Below, piece after piece: positions 53,918 through 63,900 of a DNA stretch of 64,000 bases (the first letter of the stretch is position 1; each line of letters starts with the position of its first letter). The notes beneath the pieces are model-generated. The model was given only the letters and a program-made list of their open reading frames with translations, had not been told where the DNA came from and ran no database searches. Location of the stretch: the NCBI GenBank assembly GCA_965200685.1, contig OZ241379.1, positions 2,356,001 to 2,420,000 on the forward strand, in the 5' to 3' direction. Made by a program: the position numbers and the translations under genes. The stretch comes from Bin5 sp965200685. Its GTDB lineage: Bacteria > Chloroflexota > Anaerolineae > Caldilineales > Caldilineaceae.

Positions 53918-53946
53918 ATGATAGACGATAGTTGGCTCGGTGTCAA
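53918..53946 (-). promoter_or_regulatory. promoter of the sugar operon
   Basis: On the minus strand a perfect -35 TTGACA (53946-53941) and -10 TATCAT (53923-53918) are separated by 17 bp. A small palindrome (GCAATTGC) follows near 53877-53884 and could be a repressor site. The rest of the 319-bp gap between the operon and the NotI-like gene (53719-54037) shows no gene. Confidence 0.6.
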
Positions 53947-54037
53947 TCGGGCAAAAAGTAGACCTGAGCACATCGTCAAAAGGATTCCCTTCTGCTCATC
54001 TCTGTCACCGGGGTGAAACTGTGAGCGCGGTACTCAC

Positions 54038-54886
54038 CTACTGCACACTCAACTTGAGGCGCAACTTGGCGTTTAGGTGCTGCACAAACCTGTCCTTGTT
54101 GGGCATACCAGGGTTATTCCGCATTGCCTGATATACTTCTTCAACAGTGGTTGAGATGAAACGGCTAGGTTTCAAGGCCAAACGACCTCCCTGGGGAGTA
54201 AGATTGTACAGTGCAAATCGAGAGGCATGTCTAGGAGAAAATCCATCTGTTTTGAAGCCATAGCGGCTGACCAAGTTCGTATAAATATACTCTTGTATCA
54301 CCCAATAGCACTTCGTATCCCAAGTTTCGTAGACAATGCCTTTGTTCATCAATTGAGTTAAAGAACGCTTAATCGAATCGTAGGTGTTCATACCAAATTT
54401 GTAGGATTGATCCTGCAAATCATGACCTTGGAAGAAATCGCGTATCCCCTGAACCAACCCTCCTGTACTTGTCGTAGAGTCGGCCTGAAACTCAACGGAT
54501 ACAAAATCCTCCACTTCAGACTTCATTGGCTTGTGCCGGACGAGAACATAATCAATGTTCCCCACATTCGGAAGCCTAATTTCAGAAAAAACGACAGTAT
54601 TGTTGAAATTACCGAAATAGTGTAAGGCAATGTCTTCCAAAACCCTAGACACGCCTTCAATAGATCCGTGTTCCTCAAAACGATGAGGGCAAATTGCATG
54701 AACTCTACCATTATGCTCCGCAGAACAGACACCGAATGGAAAATCAATCAACCGGCTTTTCTTGACACAACGATGATCCAAAAATGGACACCAATGCCGT
54801 TCACGAACGTTTTGTGCTACCTTTGACTGGTTCCAAATCGGATATCCAAAAATCTCAGACGGGCGATTCCCTATATTCTGCGCCAT
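54038..54886 (-). CDS. NotI-family restriction endonuclease
   Basis: 282 aa from the ATG at 54886, which overlaps the methylase stop by one base (TAATG). The N-terminus matches the NotI pattern: FGYPIWNQS, then four cysteines in CPFLDHRC, FGVC and ICPHR, which bind a metal ion in NotI. The PD-(D/E)xK variant of NotI (D, E-x-Q) is visible as Asp112 (NIDYVL) and Glu132-Phe-Gln134 (SVEFQADS). It is expected to cut a long GC-rich site; the actual site is not known. The DNA is AT-richer than its neighbours, suggesting transfer. It is coupled to the upstream methylase. Confidence 0.78.
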   Translation of the reverse strand: MAQNIGNRPSEIFGYPIWNQSKVAQNVRERHWCPFLDHRCVKKSRLIDFPFGVCSAEHNGRVHAICPHRFEEHGSIEGVSRVLEDIALHYFGNFNNTVVFSEIRLPNVGNIDYVLVRHKPMKSEVEDFVSVEFQADSTTSTGGLVQGIRDFFQGHDLQDQSYKFGMNTYDSIKRSLTQLMNKGIVYETWDTKCYWVIQEYIYTNLVSRYGFKTDGFSPRHASRFALYNLTPQGGRLALKPSRFISTTVEEVYQAMRNNPGMPNKDRFVQHLNAKLRLKLSVQ

Positions 54887-56943
54887 TATCCTTTTCCCTG
54901 AATCAGCCCTTGCCAAATGGTATGAATCTCTGCTGGCGAGAATTCACGTTCCAACAGCCAGCCCAGGGTCATGCTGCATTGGCGGCAAAAGGTTTCACTG
55001 TCATCTGTATCAATTGTCTCTATAGGCATCCACGGGACAGATGGGCGCTGGCTCTCAAGAGCAAAAACCAAGATACTATCGTGCTTGATTGCATGCAGAT
55101 TACGGATATGGACAGAGATAGGATGTTCCGAGTACACGACGTAGGCATTCATCAGCCTGAAGCCAGTACTTTTGAGGGCAATCGTGAGTTCTGCCCAGGC
55201 ATTGGGATCCCAATGGTGAAAGGTAAATACCATTCGCCCTGCCTGCCTCTTCAGCACGCGCCCACATTCCGCGAAGATTCCCGCCAGCACTGTCCTGAAG
55301 CGATGACCGCCATCGGGATCTTTCCCAGCCACAGCACTATGTGTTTCATCGTAAATCCATTCAACTTCGTCAGGAAGCAAACGCGCCAGCCACACCCGGA
55401 AAAAGGCTGCTAGGTCACTGTATTGCACACTATTGTAGTAAGGCGGGTCGGTCACAACCAGGTCTACAGATTGGTTGTCAATGGGTAGATTTCGAGAATC
55501 GCCATGAATAAGCCAAAACCGCTGCCGGCCCCCTACGAGGTCGGCTTGGTTGAAAACCTCAACGCCAGCATCTACCTCCCCTGGTATCTCGACCAATTCG
55601 CTTTTGCCATCTTGTCCAATCCTGCGTTCAATCGGTAATGCGGCCCACTTGCGGCCCCGTTCAATGCGATCGCGGAAGAGTCGTTGCAGGTTCCCCGATG
55701 ATTTGTGGGGATTGACTGGGTTATTCTCTAGGGCAGTGTATGGGAAGGAATAGGCGTGCAACGCGAAAACATGTCGAATCGCGCCGGGGCGACTCTTGTA
55801 CCAGCCTTTGTAGCCGCACAGCATGGAGTTGAATTCTAACGATGCGGACACAAGCATGCCTACGTTGCGCTTGGCCGCGCCATTGTACTCGTGCAAGTGC
55901 TGCATGGCCTGATGGAGATATAGCAACTGACGAGATGAAAAAACGTCAAGATACGAGGAGATATGATGCTTTAACAGATCGCCGGATTTGGGTCCATCCT
56001 GTATCCTGAAATCCTCTTGAGGGCCAAAGTCTAACTCGCCTCGCTGCTTCTCCGCCTGCTCAATTCGTGCCAAGTCAGACTCGTCGGGCGAGCGGAAAAA
56101 GAGACCATGTGCAGGGCAAGTGGCAACAATCGCAATCGGTACATAGCGCGCATAAAAAGGCAGATCTAGCAGTTCCTTATAGGCCTGCCCACAAAAGGGG
56201 CACGTTTTTTCCGCTTTGGTAATCAGATGAATGGTGCGGGCCGGGCCGTTTGCTTCACTTTCTTCAGAGGAAATCTCCCAACTCTCAGGACAAATGCGAA
56301 TCTTCCTAGTGCTCTCATGGCGTAAATCGTATTGGTCGATCTGTACGACTTCCCGGCAAGCACAGGTTTTCCGCAGGCCATGTAGTGTGTACTGGGTGTC
56401 CACAGTCCTCTGACAGGTTGGACATGCGGTCTGGAAGTAATGGCCCAACCTGTTGTACAGATTGGCGAAGAATTGCTTGAAGGCTGCCTGTAGATCAGCC
56501 GGGTCCGCTTGGGTGAGGGCTGCACGGGCCTGCACGACCGGGATAGGATCAAGATCTGCGCCAATCACGTTCGCGCCCAATCGAATCGCTTCGTGAAGAG
56601 TTGTGCCGCCTCCCATCATCGGGTCGAGAACGATTTTGCCCTCTAACCCCCCAGGTATGTAGTAATCTTGGTGCTCTCTGTTGGGCACAAATTGCTTGAG
56701 TATGGCACGAAACGTGGAACCACACCGCCGCGCCCACCATTTGTGCAGATAGGTATTTGGACGAAAGAGATGTTTGTTAAACACTTCACGACGGGAAAGT
56801 TCGTCCACAAATTTCTCCGGGAAGACGTGATCGATTGTAAGGCTATGTCCCGGTGCTTGGAATATCTCGTCCAAGGCTAATTGGCGGGGCCTCTTGAACA
56901 ACTCGGATGAGGGTTCGGCGTCTGCAGTCGGTAGGTCGGTCAT
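54886..56943 (-). CDS. DNA methyltransferase of the NotI-like system, zinc-finger containing
   Basis: 685 aa from the ATG at 56943 (open frame to 57063). Methylase motif I is VLDPMMGGGTT (Asp107) and motif IV is TDPPYYNSVQYSDL (499-502 DPPY). About 390 residues separate them, with zinc-ribbon-like cysteines (CPTCQRT, CACRE, CPFCGQ). An N-terminal WWARR segment recalls DUF1156-type DNA methylases. It should protect the host sites cut by the downstream nuclease. DPPY suggests amino-methylation (N4-cytosine or N6-adenine). The ribosome site is weak. A divergent lipoprotein gene starts 139 bp away. Confidence 0.8.
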   Translation of the reverse strand: MTDLPTADAEPSSELFKRPRQLALDEIFQAPGHSLTIDHVFPEKFVDELSRREVFNKHLFRPNTYLHKWWARRCGSTFRAILKQFVPNREHQDYYIPGGLEGKIVLDPMMGGGTTLHEAIRLGANVIGADLDPIPVVQARAALTQADPADLQAAFKQFFANLYNRLGHYFQTACPTCQRTVDTQYTLHGLRKTCACREVVQIDQYDLRHESTRKIRICPESWEISSEESEANGPARTIHLITKAEKTCPFCGQAYKELLDLPFYARYVPIAIVATCPAHGLFFRSPDESDLARIEQAEKQRGELDFGPQEDFRIQDGPKSGDLLKHHISSYLDVFSSRQLLYLHQAMQHLHEYNGAAKRNVGMLVSASLEFNSMLCGYKGWYKSRPGAIRHVFALHAYSFPYTALENNPVNPHKSSGNLQRLFRDRIERGRKWAALPIERRIGQDGKSELVEIPGEVDAGVEVFNQADLVGGRQRFWLIHGDSRNLPIDNQSVDLVVTDPPYYNSVQYSDLAAFFRVWLARLLPDEVEWIYDETHSAVAGKDPDGGHRFRTVLAGIFAECGRVLKRQAGRMVFTFHHWDPNAWAELTIALKSTGFRLMNAYVVYSEHPISVHIRNLHAIKHDSILVFALESQRPSVPWMPIETIDTDDSETFCRQCSMTLGWLLEREFSPAEIHTIWQGLIQGKG

Positions 56944-57019
56944 AACGTTGAGGCCTGTGGTCAGTGACCTACAGTCTAACATAGGGTAGGGATATCTTTC
57001 AAACGAGTGAGAAACTTGA

Positions 57020-57048
57020 TTGACACACAAATTCTTTTCTGCTACATT
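57020..57048 (+). promoter_or_regulatory. promoter of the 5'-nucleotidase gene
   Basis: TTGACA (57020-57025) and TACATT (57043-57048) with a 17-bp spacer, 33 bp before the ATG at 57082. This is a strong housekeeping-type promoter. Confidence 0.6.
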
Positions 57049-57081
57049 TCCCCACATTGGCAAGATTTATAGGGAGCATCT

Positions 57082-58638
57082 ATGAAATCTCTACGATTGA
57101 CTCAACTTTTGATCGGAATTGTCTGGGCAGGCTTGCTGGCCGCTTGCCAGCCCACAGGTGTGCCGCAAACCGATGGGCCGCAAACTGCTGTGCCGGAAAT
57201 CGCAACTGTGGCCTCACAAGCCGGCCCTACCACTACCATCACCCTCCTCAACACCGCGGACGAGCATGGCTGGCTCCAGCCCTTTTCGCCTTCTGGCTCG
57301 AAGCAGACGCTCGGGGGCGCGGCCAATCTGTATAGCTGGTGGCAGGAGGATGAGCAGCTTGATGATACTGTCCTGATCCTCAGCGGGGGGGACAACTGGA
57401 CCGGCCCGGCCATCTCTACCTGGTTTGCCGGCGAGCCTGTTGTCCAAGTCTTTAATCGTATGGGCTATCATGCCTCGGCCATTGGCAACCATGAGTTTGA
57501 TTTTGGCCGGGCGCTGATGGCACAACGCTTCGCCGAGGCCGACTATCCGTACCTAGCAGCCAATATACGGGACAAAACAACGGGGGCCTTGGCTGCCTTT
57601 GCTCAACCCTATGCGATCTTTGAGGTTGGCGGAGTATCTGTAGGCGTATTGGGGCTCAGCACCACTGCCACGGCCACCACCACCCACCCCAAGAACATCG
57701 GCGACTTAACCTTTGCTGGCTATGAGGAGACCCTAGCCGAGTATCTGCCGCAACTCCAGGCTGAAGGGGCGGAGATCATTGTGATCCTCAGCCACATCTG
57801 TATGGATGACTTGGCTACCTTAGCCGCCACGCAGACGGGGGCTATTCATGCCATGTTTGCCGGTCATTGCAACGAATTTGATGCCCAGATGATCAACGGC
57901 ATCTCCGTAATGGGCAGCGGCTCCAGATTCGCCAGCTATGCACAGCTAGACATCGCCTATGACCCAGCTACAGGGAAGGTCATGGAGATGGTGCAGACCC
58001 TGGTGCCTGTACGCTATGTGACTGCTGAAGGCAATCCGGTGACACCTGCGCCCGAGATCGCCGAGTTCGTTGAGACTTGGCAGACCCTGGCTGATGAGCA
58101 GCTCAATGAGAAGATTGGCTATACAGTAGCCGGGTTGGCCCGAGGCGGCCCGGCAATGGCGAATCTGGTCACAGATGCTTGGCTTTGGGCCTATCCCAAT
58201 GTGCAGATTGCCATGACCAATTGGGGTGGGTTCCGCGCCGGGGTGCAGGCCGGGCCCATTACCTGGGGGAGCATCATTGATATGCTGCCCTTTGACAACA
58301 ACCTGATCATCGTCACTATCAGCGGCGCGCAACTGCTGGAAAACCTTCTCTGCTGTGGTGGTGCGGTGAGCGGCATGGCCTATCAAGTTCAGGGAGATAG
58401 CGTCGAAATTAGCCTAGCTGATGGCACTGCCTTTGACCCGGACGCCACCTACACGGTCATCATCAACGATTTCATGTACAGCGGTGGTTCCCACTATCTC
58501 TTTGGTAGGCAGGATGTGGAGGGCTATGACACCAACATCCACTGGCGGCAGCCGGTCATCGACTACATTTTGTCCCTAGAGACCAGCGAACAACAGCCCC
58601 TAGATGATCTGCTGGATGGGACAGCACGCGCCAAGTAG
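57082..58638 (+). CDS. 5'-nucleotidase/2',3'-cyclic phosphodiesterase-type lipoprotein
   Basis: 518 aa. The lipoprotein signal ends in LLAAC. The N-terminal metallophosphatase domain shows LLNTADEHGW, SGGDNWTGP and the GNHEFDFG metal site. The C-terminal substrate-binding domain contains NWGGFRAGVQAGPITWG and the hydrophobic MLPFDNNLI stretch typical of UshA/YfkN-type enzymes. It hydrolyses nucleotides or related phosphate esters outside the cytoplasmic membrane to scavenge phosphate and nucleosides. GGAG 6 nt before the ATG supports the start. Confidence 0.9.
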   Translation: MKSLRLTQLLIGIVWAGLLAACQPTGVPQTDGPQTAVPEIATVASQAGPTTTITLLNTADEHGWLQPFSPSGSKQTLGGAANLYSWWQEDEQLDDTVLILSGGDNWTGPAISTWFAGEPVVQVFNRMGYHASAIGNHEFDFGRALMAQRFAEADYPYLAANIRDKTTGALAAFAQPYAIFEVGGVSVGVLGLSTTATATTTHPKNIGDLTFAGYEETLAEYLPQLQAEGAEIIVILSHICMDDLATLAATQTGAIHAMFAGHCNEFDAQMINGISVMGSGSRFASYAQLDIAYDPATGKVMEMVQTLVPVRYVTAEGNPVTPAPEIAEFVETWQTLADEQLNEKIGYTVAGLARGGPAMANLVTDAWLWAYPNVQIAMTNWGGFRAGVQAGPITWGSIIDMLPFDNNLIIVTISGAQLLENLLCCGGAVSGMAYQVQGDSVEISLADGTAFDPDATYTVIINDFMYSGGSHYLFGRQDVEGYDTNIHWRQPVIDYILSLETSEQQPLDDLLDGTARAK

Positions 58639-58699
58639 CCCGATGTGATTGCCAATTGTACATGACCGGCTCGCAACCCTAGCAGTTGCATGTAAAAAG

Positions 58700-60133
58700 T
58701 CAGGGTGCCAAATTTGTAATTTCTTGCGGCGTGAACAGATGCAAGGTATCTTGCTCTACATGGATGCCTTGCAAAGCCTGGTGCAAAGCTACATGTACAT
58801 CCAATGGAATCCGACCAAAAGATTTGGCGAAAAAGGCGTAATGAACCTCCCAACGAGCCGTATCGCCTTTTAACCACAACAGACTTTTTTCGATCAACGT
58901 CTCTAGATCTCTGGTGGTCACATTCGTGGCCCGCCAACGTGCCTCCCCAAAAATCACTTGATGATTCCGGCGATTCACGCCAACCACATCCATTTGGGCT
59001 TCCCGTGTCCACCAACTGCCAATCTCTTGGACTGGAAAAGGAATACGCCCGAACCCAGACGCAACCAGTAGATGCTGACGAGCCAAAGTTTCCCATACAG
59101 GCGCGACGATGTACGGGAGGTTGTTGCGAATTTCATCTAGCGTTTCTTTCCGTCGCTGATTGATCTCCAATAGGCGGCGGTGAGGGACTACCCAGCGATG
59201 CCAAAAGCGTAAAAAGGGGTCCAGAATATGATATCTTCCTTGGCGTTTTTGGCTTTGTATGCGTGTCAGAGGACGCCGATGTTCAATCACGCCAATGGTC
59301 TGTAAAACATTCAAGTAGTGTTGTGTTGTGGCCAGGGTTGCTTGGGTGGCCGCCGCGATTTCTTGACGGGTATGGGCCCCGGTGGCGATGGTTTCCAAGA
59401 CCCGGCTAAACACATCTACCTCACCCTTCAGTTCTTCGTGGAGCAAGAGAGGGATTTCGTTGAAGAGACTCCCCGCTGGGCTGAGTAGTTCAGTGGCAAT
59501 GTTGTGTAGTAGTTGCGCTTGGGCATTCATCGTAATGACATTGCGCGGCATCCCGCCGAGAACAGCATAGGTTTCAATGATCTGTTCCGCAGTATATGAG
59601 GGCAAGAAATGTTGATAGTCGGCTGGCTGTAAGGGCTGTAATTCATAGGCCCAGGTGTGTCGACGGTAGAGCGGGGCCTGCCCATCTAGGATTTCACGCC
59701 GCATCACACTGTGGATAGACCCTGTCAGACAAAGAAACAGATTTGTATGCTGTAAGGCTGTATCCCAGGCACGCTGCAGTAAGGTTGAGAGACCCGGCAC
59801 AGAGGCCGCCAGATATGGATACTCGTCAATGACGACGATAAACTTCTCGGCGCGGGCAAGGTCAGCGAGTGCCAGAAAAACGCTTGTCCAGTCGGGAAAT
59901 GAGCGGCTCGGTTGGTTGAGAGCTTGGGCTACCTGTAGCGAAAATTCCCGTAACAGTACGTGACTGGGTAGACGTGTGGCAAAAAAGAATATAGCTGCTT
60001 TGCCTTGGCTCCATTCATACATCAAAGTAGTCTTGCCAACGCGACGCCGCCCATAAAGCACGACGAATTCAGCCCCCGGGCGAGCATAACGCTGGTCCAG
60101 ATAGGCAAGTTCACGGGTACGGTTCTGTAGCAT
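58700..60133 (-). CDS. AAA-type ATPase with C-terminal DUF234 domain
   Basis: About 477 aa from the ATG at 60133; an in-frame start at 60172 adds 13 residues. P-loop GRRRVGKTTL near residue 30 and Walker B FIVVIDEYPYL. A winged-helix region follows (AATQATLATTQHYLNVLQTI). The C-terminal DUF234 domain has a PD-(D/E)xK-like fold; its motif reads GEARW where relatives I recall have GExKW, so the catalytic Lys may be Arg. The function of the family is unknown. It is a single gene with no obvious partner. Confidence 0.82.
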   Translation of the reverse strand: MLQNRTRELAYLDQRYARPGAEFVVLYGRRRVGKTTLMYEWSQGKAAIFFFATRLPSHVLLREFSLQVAQALNQPSRSFPDWTSVFLALADLARAEKFIVVIDEYPYLAASVPGLSTLLQRAWDTALQHTNLFLCLTGSIHSVMRREILDGQAPLYRRHTWAYELQPLQPADYQHFLPSYTAEQIIETYAVLGGMPRNVITMNAQAQLLHNIATELLSPAGSLFNEIPLLLHEELKGEVDVFSRVLETIATGAHTRQEIAAATQATLATTQHYLNVLQTIGVIEHRRPLTRIQSQKRQGRYHILDPFLRFWHRWVVPHRRLLEINQRRKETLDEIRNNLPYIVAPVWETLARQHLLVASGFGRIPFPVQEIGSWWTREAQMDVVGVNRRNHQVIFGEARWRATNVTTRDLETLIEKSLLWLKGDTARWEVHYAFFAKSFGRIPLDVHVALHQALQGIHVEQDTLHLFTPQEITNLAP

Positions 60134-60303
60134 GGGGATCTCACATAATGTAGGTTGGTAGGGTAGCTTCATGTAGTGTATGCTGATGACATACTGTTGT
60201 CAAGAGTAGCGTATCCGTTCGGTTACGCCAGCAGTCACATGCCCAAGGGCCCCCTGCCCCCCTGCCCATTCAATGGAATCTAGCAATAGTGATTCGGAAG
60301 ACT

Positions 60304-60522
60304 ATGTTGACACAAGCAAAGACCTCTCAGCGTCGCTTTTTGCTGGCTTGGAACAACGGCGGCATCACCAGTCTCAAGCTGCAAGATGATGTCTAGGGCA
60401 CGGCATACATCACGCCCAGGGAAGCCCTAGGCGAGGTGGCCGGGCCAGGGTTTCCCTCGCTACAGTTGACGATAGGGCCCCAGGACGTAACCAGAGTGAC
60501 AATCATAACCAGTGATCCATGA
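60304..60522 (+). pseudogene. decayed gene fragment with internal stop
   Basis: The frame starting at 60304 reads MLTQAKTSQRRFLLAWNNGG, then a TAG at 60394-60396, and continues in frame with TAYITPREALGEVAGPG to TGA at 60522. Continuity of protein-like sequence across the stop suggests a broken gene. The segment LLAWNNGGITSLKLQDD recalls N-terminal parts of carbohydrate-active enzymes, but no family is certain. The remainder of the 398-bp gap (60173-60303, 60523-60570) holds nothing recognisable. Confidence 0.45.
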
Positions 60523-60570
60523 CTCCGTAAAACACCTGTGGGCAAGGTAGAGCGGAGGTATGTCTGCCAA

Positions 60571-60837
60571 TTAAAGCGCGGATAGCTTTGTCATCAGCGT
60601 TGTTGTGGACGGCTCAGTCAGCACATCCCCGTCAGGGAAGAGGATCGTGGGCACGGACAGATTGCCATTGTTGAGCCGCTGCACCAGGTCCTGGGCATCT
60701 TCATCATCTTCGATGTCGATCTCCTCAAATGTGACGCCCTGGTCCTGCATCACCGACTTGGCCCGCCAGCAATCCGGGCACCATTGGGTGGTGTACATTT
60801 TGATCTGTGTGCTGTTTTCGTTTAGTCTATGAGACAT
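60571..60837 (-). CDS. glutaredoxin/mycoredoxin-like protein
   Basis: 88 aa with a thioredoxin fold. The active site is WCPDCWRAK (Cys20, Cys23) and the glutathione-side strand is SVPTILFPDG. The CPDC pattern and length resemble mycoredoxins and other small glutaredoxin-like proteins that reduce disulfides or mixed disulfides in bacteria without glutathione. AAGGAAA before the ATG supports the start. It is transcribed away from the large FAD enzyme gene. Confidence 0.85.
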   Translation of the reverse strand: MSHRLNENSTQIKMYTTQWCPDCWRAKSVMQDQGVTFEEIDIEDDEDAQDLVQRLNNGNLSVPTILFPDGDVLTEPSTTTLMTKLSAL

Positions 60838-60910
60838 GCGATTTCCTTATGGTATACAAACTGGGTTACCTTCCCTAAAATTATAGAGTACGTGACGGGA
60901 TGCTGCAAAG

Positions 60911-63900
60911 ATGACTCTGTACGCTACGCGCCAAACTGAAACGAACCTGTCTCCTTCTGCATTCTCCGAGGCTGCCCAAGAGACCCAGGAGTTGGTCCAT
61001 CTTTTGGACAAGGCCATTGATGGCGAAGTACGTTTTGATGGCTACAGCCGCATGCTCTACAGCACGGATGCCAGCCCCTATCAGATCCAGCCCCTGGGAG
61101 TCGTCATCCCCCGCAGTGCAGATGATGTACAGGCCACCATTGCGCTTGCCACCCAGCAGCATGTCCCGGTGTTGCCCCGGGGTGGCGGCAGTTCTCTGGC
61201 CGGGCAATGTGTTGGGCCTGCGGTCGTCATAGACATGAGCAAATACATGGACCGTATCTTGGCACTGGATGAGGAAGCCCGCACGGTTACGGTCCAAGCG
61301 GGCATCTCTGTTGGGACCCTCAACCGCACCCTTGCGCCCCTTGGCCTGATGCTTGGGCCGGATCCGGCCAGTGCTGACCGGGCCACAATTGGCGGTTCTA
61401 TCGGCAACAACGCCACCGGCAGCCACAGTATTCTCTACGGCATGATGGCGGACAATGTGATCGAGACGAGTGTCGTCCTCAGTGATGGCTCTGCTACCTG
61501 CTTCGGGCCTGTGGATCCGAGGGATTTGGAAAGTCGGGGTCGGGGCACTTCGTTGGAAGCCGCCATCTACCGGGAGACCTCTCGCATTGTGCGCGCGCAT
61601 GGGGAGCAGATTCTGGAAAGCTGGCCTCGACATTGGCGCCGGGCCTCCGGCTACAACCTGGACCGTCTGGCCGCGGCCCTCTCAAATGGGGCATCCTCCG
61701 AACACTGGGAGATGTTTAACAGCCGCTTTCGTCCGTTGAACTACGACCCTGCTCGCCTGGCCGATTTCAATCTAGCCCAGCTGATCACTGGCAGCGAAGG
61801 GACCCTGGCTGCTATCAGTGGCGCGACCTTACAACTGGTGCCCCGCCCGCAGATGACCGGCCTCGCGGTCGTCCATTTCGACCGCCTCATTGACGCCTGC
61901 GCGGCCATCCCCGATATCCTAGAAACAGGCCCCAGCGCGTCCGAACTGCTGGACAAGCACCTGATGGACCTGGCCCGGCTCCAGCCAGAGTGGGCCAAAC
62001 GGCTCCATTTTGTTGACGGTGACCCGCAGGCTGTGCTGCTGACCGAATACTACGGCGCGAGTACACAGGAATTGATAGGAAAGCTGGAAAATCTAGAGCG
62101 GCACTTGCGGACACGGGGCTGGCCAGGGAGCATCGTCACGCTGTTGGACCCGGACCGCCAAAAAGATGTGTGGGATGTACGCAAGGCCGGGCTGAACATT
62201 CTGATGAGCCGCCGTGGGGACTACAAACCCGTGCCGGGCATTGAGGACGTGTCTGTGCCCCCGGAGAAGCTGGCCGAGTATCTGGAAAAGATCCTGGACT
62301 TCTGTCGCGCGCAGGAGGATGTCCCTGCTATCGCTGTTTACGCCCATGCCTCGGCCGGCTGCTTGCATGTGCGACCTTTGCTGAATCTCAAAGATCAGAA
62401 GGGGATTGACATCCTGCGGGTAGTCGGGGAACATGCCTGCGAGCTGGCGGTCAGTTTCGGTGGCGCGATGAGCGGTGAGCATGGGGATGGTCTGTCCCGC
62501 AGCTATCTGCATCCTCGGCTGTTTGGCCCGGAGTTGTATGAGGCCATGCGCCAGGTGAAGGCGGTATTCGACCCGCATGACCGCATGAATCCGGGCAAAA
62601 TGATCGATGCGCCGCCAGCAACCGAAAACCTGCGCTTCGGCAGGGAATATGATACAATTGAGCTGCCTACAGTCTTTGATTGGGCCAGCGATTTCGGCTA
62701 TAGCGGGGCTATTGAGATGTGTAATGGGGCCGGTGCCTGCCGCAAATTGGGCATGGGGACCATGTGCCCCAGCTATATCGCCACAAAAGACGAGAAGGAC
62801 ACCACCCGGGGCCGGGCCAACGCGCTACGCAACGCGCTGGCTGGACGCATCCCTCATGAGGAGTTCTTCTCCGCGCAGATGTACGAAGTGATGGATCTGT
62901 GCATTGGCTGCAAAGCCTGCAAAAGCGAATGTCCTTCGACGGTTGATATGGCCCGCATCAAAGCTGAGTATCTGGTCCATTACTATGAGAAGAACGGGCT
63001 GCCCCTCTTCAACCGGCTGATGGGTCTGCTTCCTACCTTGAATGGGCTGCTCTTTCGCTTTGCCCGCCCGCTGGTCCCCCTCATCAATCAAAGTATGAAG
63101 ACCACGCCGCTGAGAACTGTGTTGGCGCGGGTCGGTATCCATCCGGACCGGGCCTTACCTGCGTACGCGACTGAATCGTTCTCGGCATGGTTTCGTCGAA
63201 CAGCAATGGCCCGTGCCCAGGGGTCCATGACCGATAACACCCCCGGCCCCAGGCCACAAGCCCCTGATGTTATCCTCTTTCATGACACCTGGGCCGAGTA
63301 TAACCACCCGCAGGTCGGCCAGGCTGCGCTGCAAGTGTTAGAGGCCGCCGGCTACCAGGTCTATCTGGCCATGGGGCGCGCCTGTTGCGGTCGGCCACTC
63401 ATCACTGGTGGGCAAGCGGACAAGGCCCGCAAATGGGTGGACCAGAACGTGGCTCTGCTCGCTCCTTACGCAGCCCAGGGCATCCCAATTATCGGTTTGG
63501 AGCCGAGCTGCATTCTGACCTTGCGGGACGAATACAGGGATTTGGCGTCGGACCGCAAGCGAGCACAGATATTGGCGGACAATGCCTACACCTTTGAGGA
63601 GTTCATCGCTCGGGAGGTAGGTGCCCGGTCTCAGGAGGATGGCGGCGAGCCCGGCCCCCTGGCCGACATTTGGCGCGCGAATCCCGGCACAGTGCATCTG
63701 CATGGACATTGCCACCAGAAAGCATTGGCCGGCAACGAAGCCAGTGTGGTCGCGTTGCGCGCGGCCGGCTATGTTGTGCAGGTCATTGACAGCGGCTGCT
63801 GTGGTATGGCCGGGGATTTCGGCTATGCGGTTGATCACTACCAAGTAAGCCGCGCCATCGGTGAGGAGCGGCTCTTCCCGGCGGTGCGCGCTATGCCCGC

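Noticed and set aside
60881..61633. 250-aa minus-strand frame opposite the FAD oxidase
   Set aside because: The plus-strand protein has clear FAD and Fe-S motifs here; the minus frame is a high-GC shadow.
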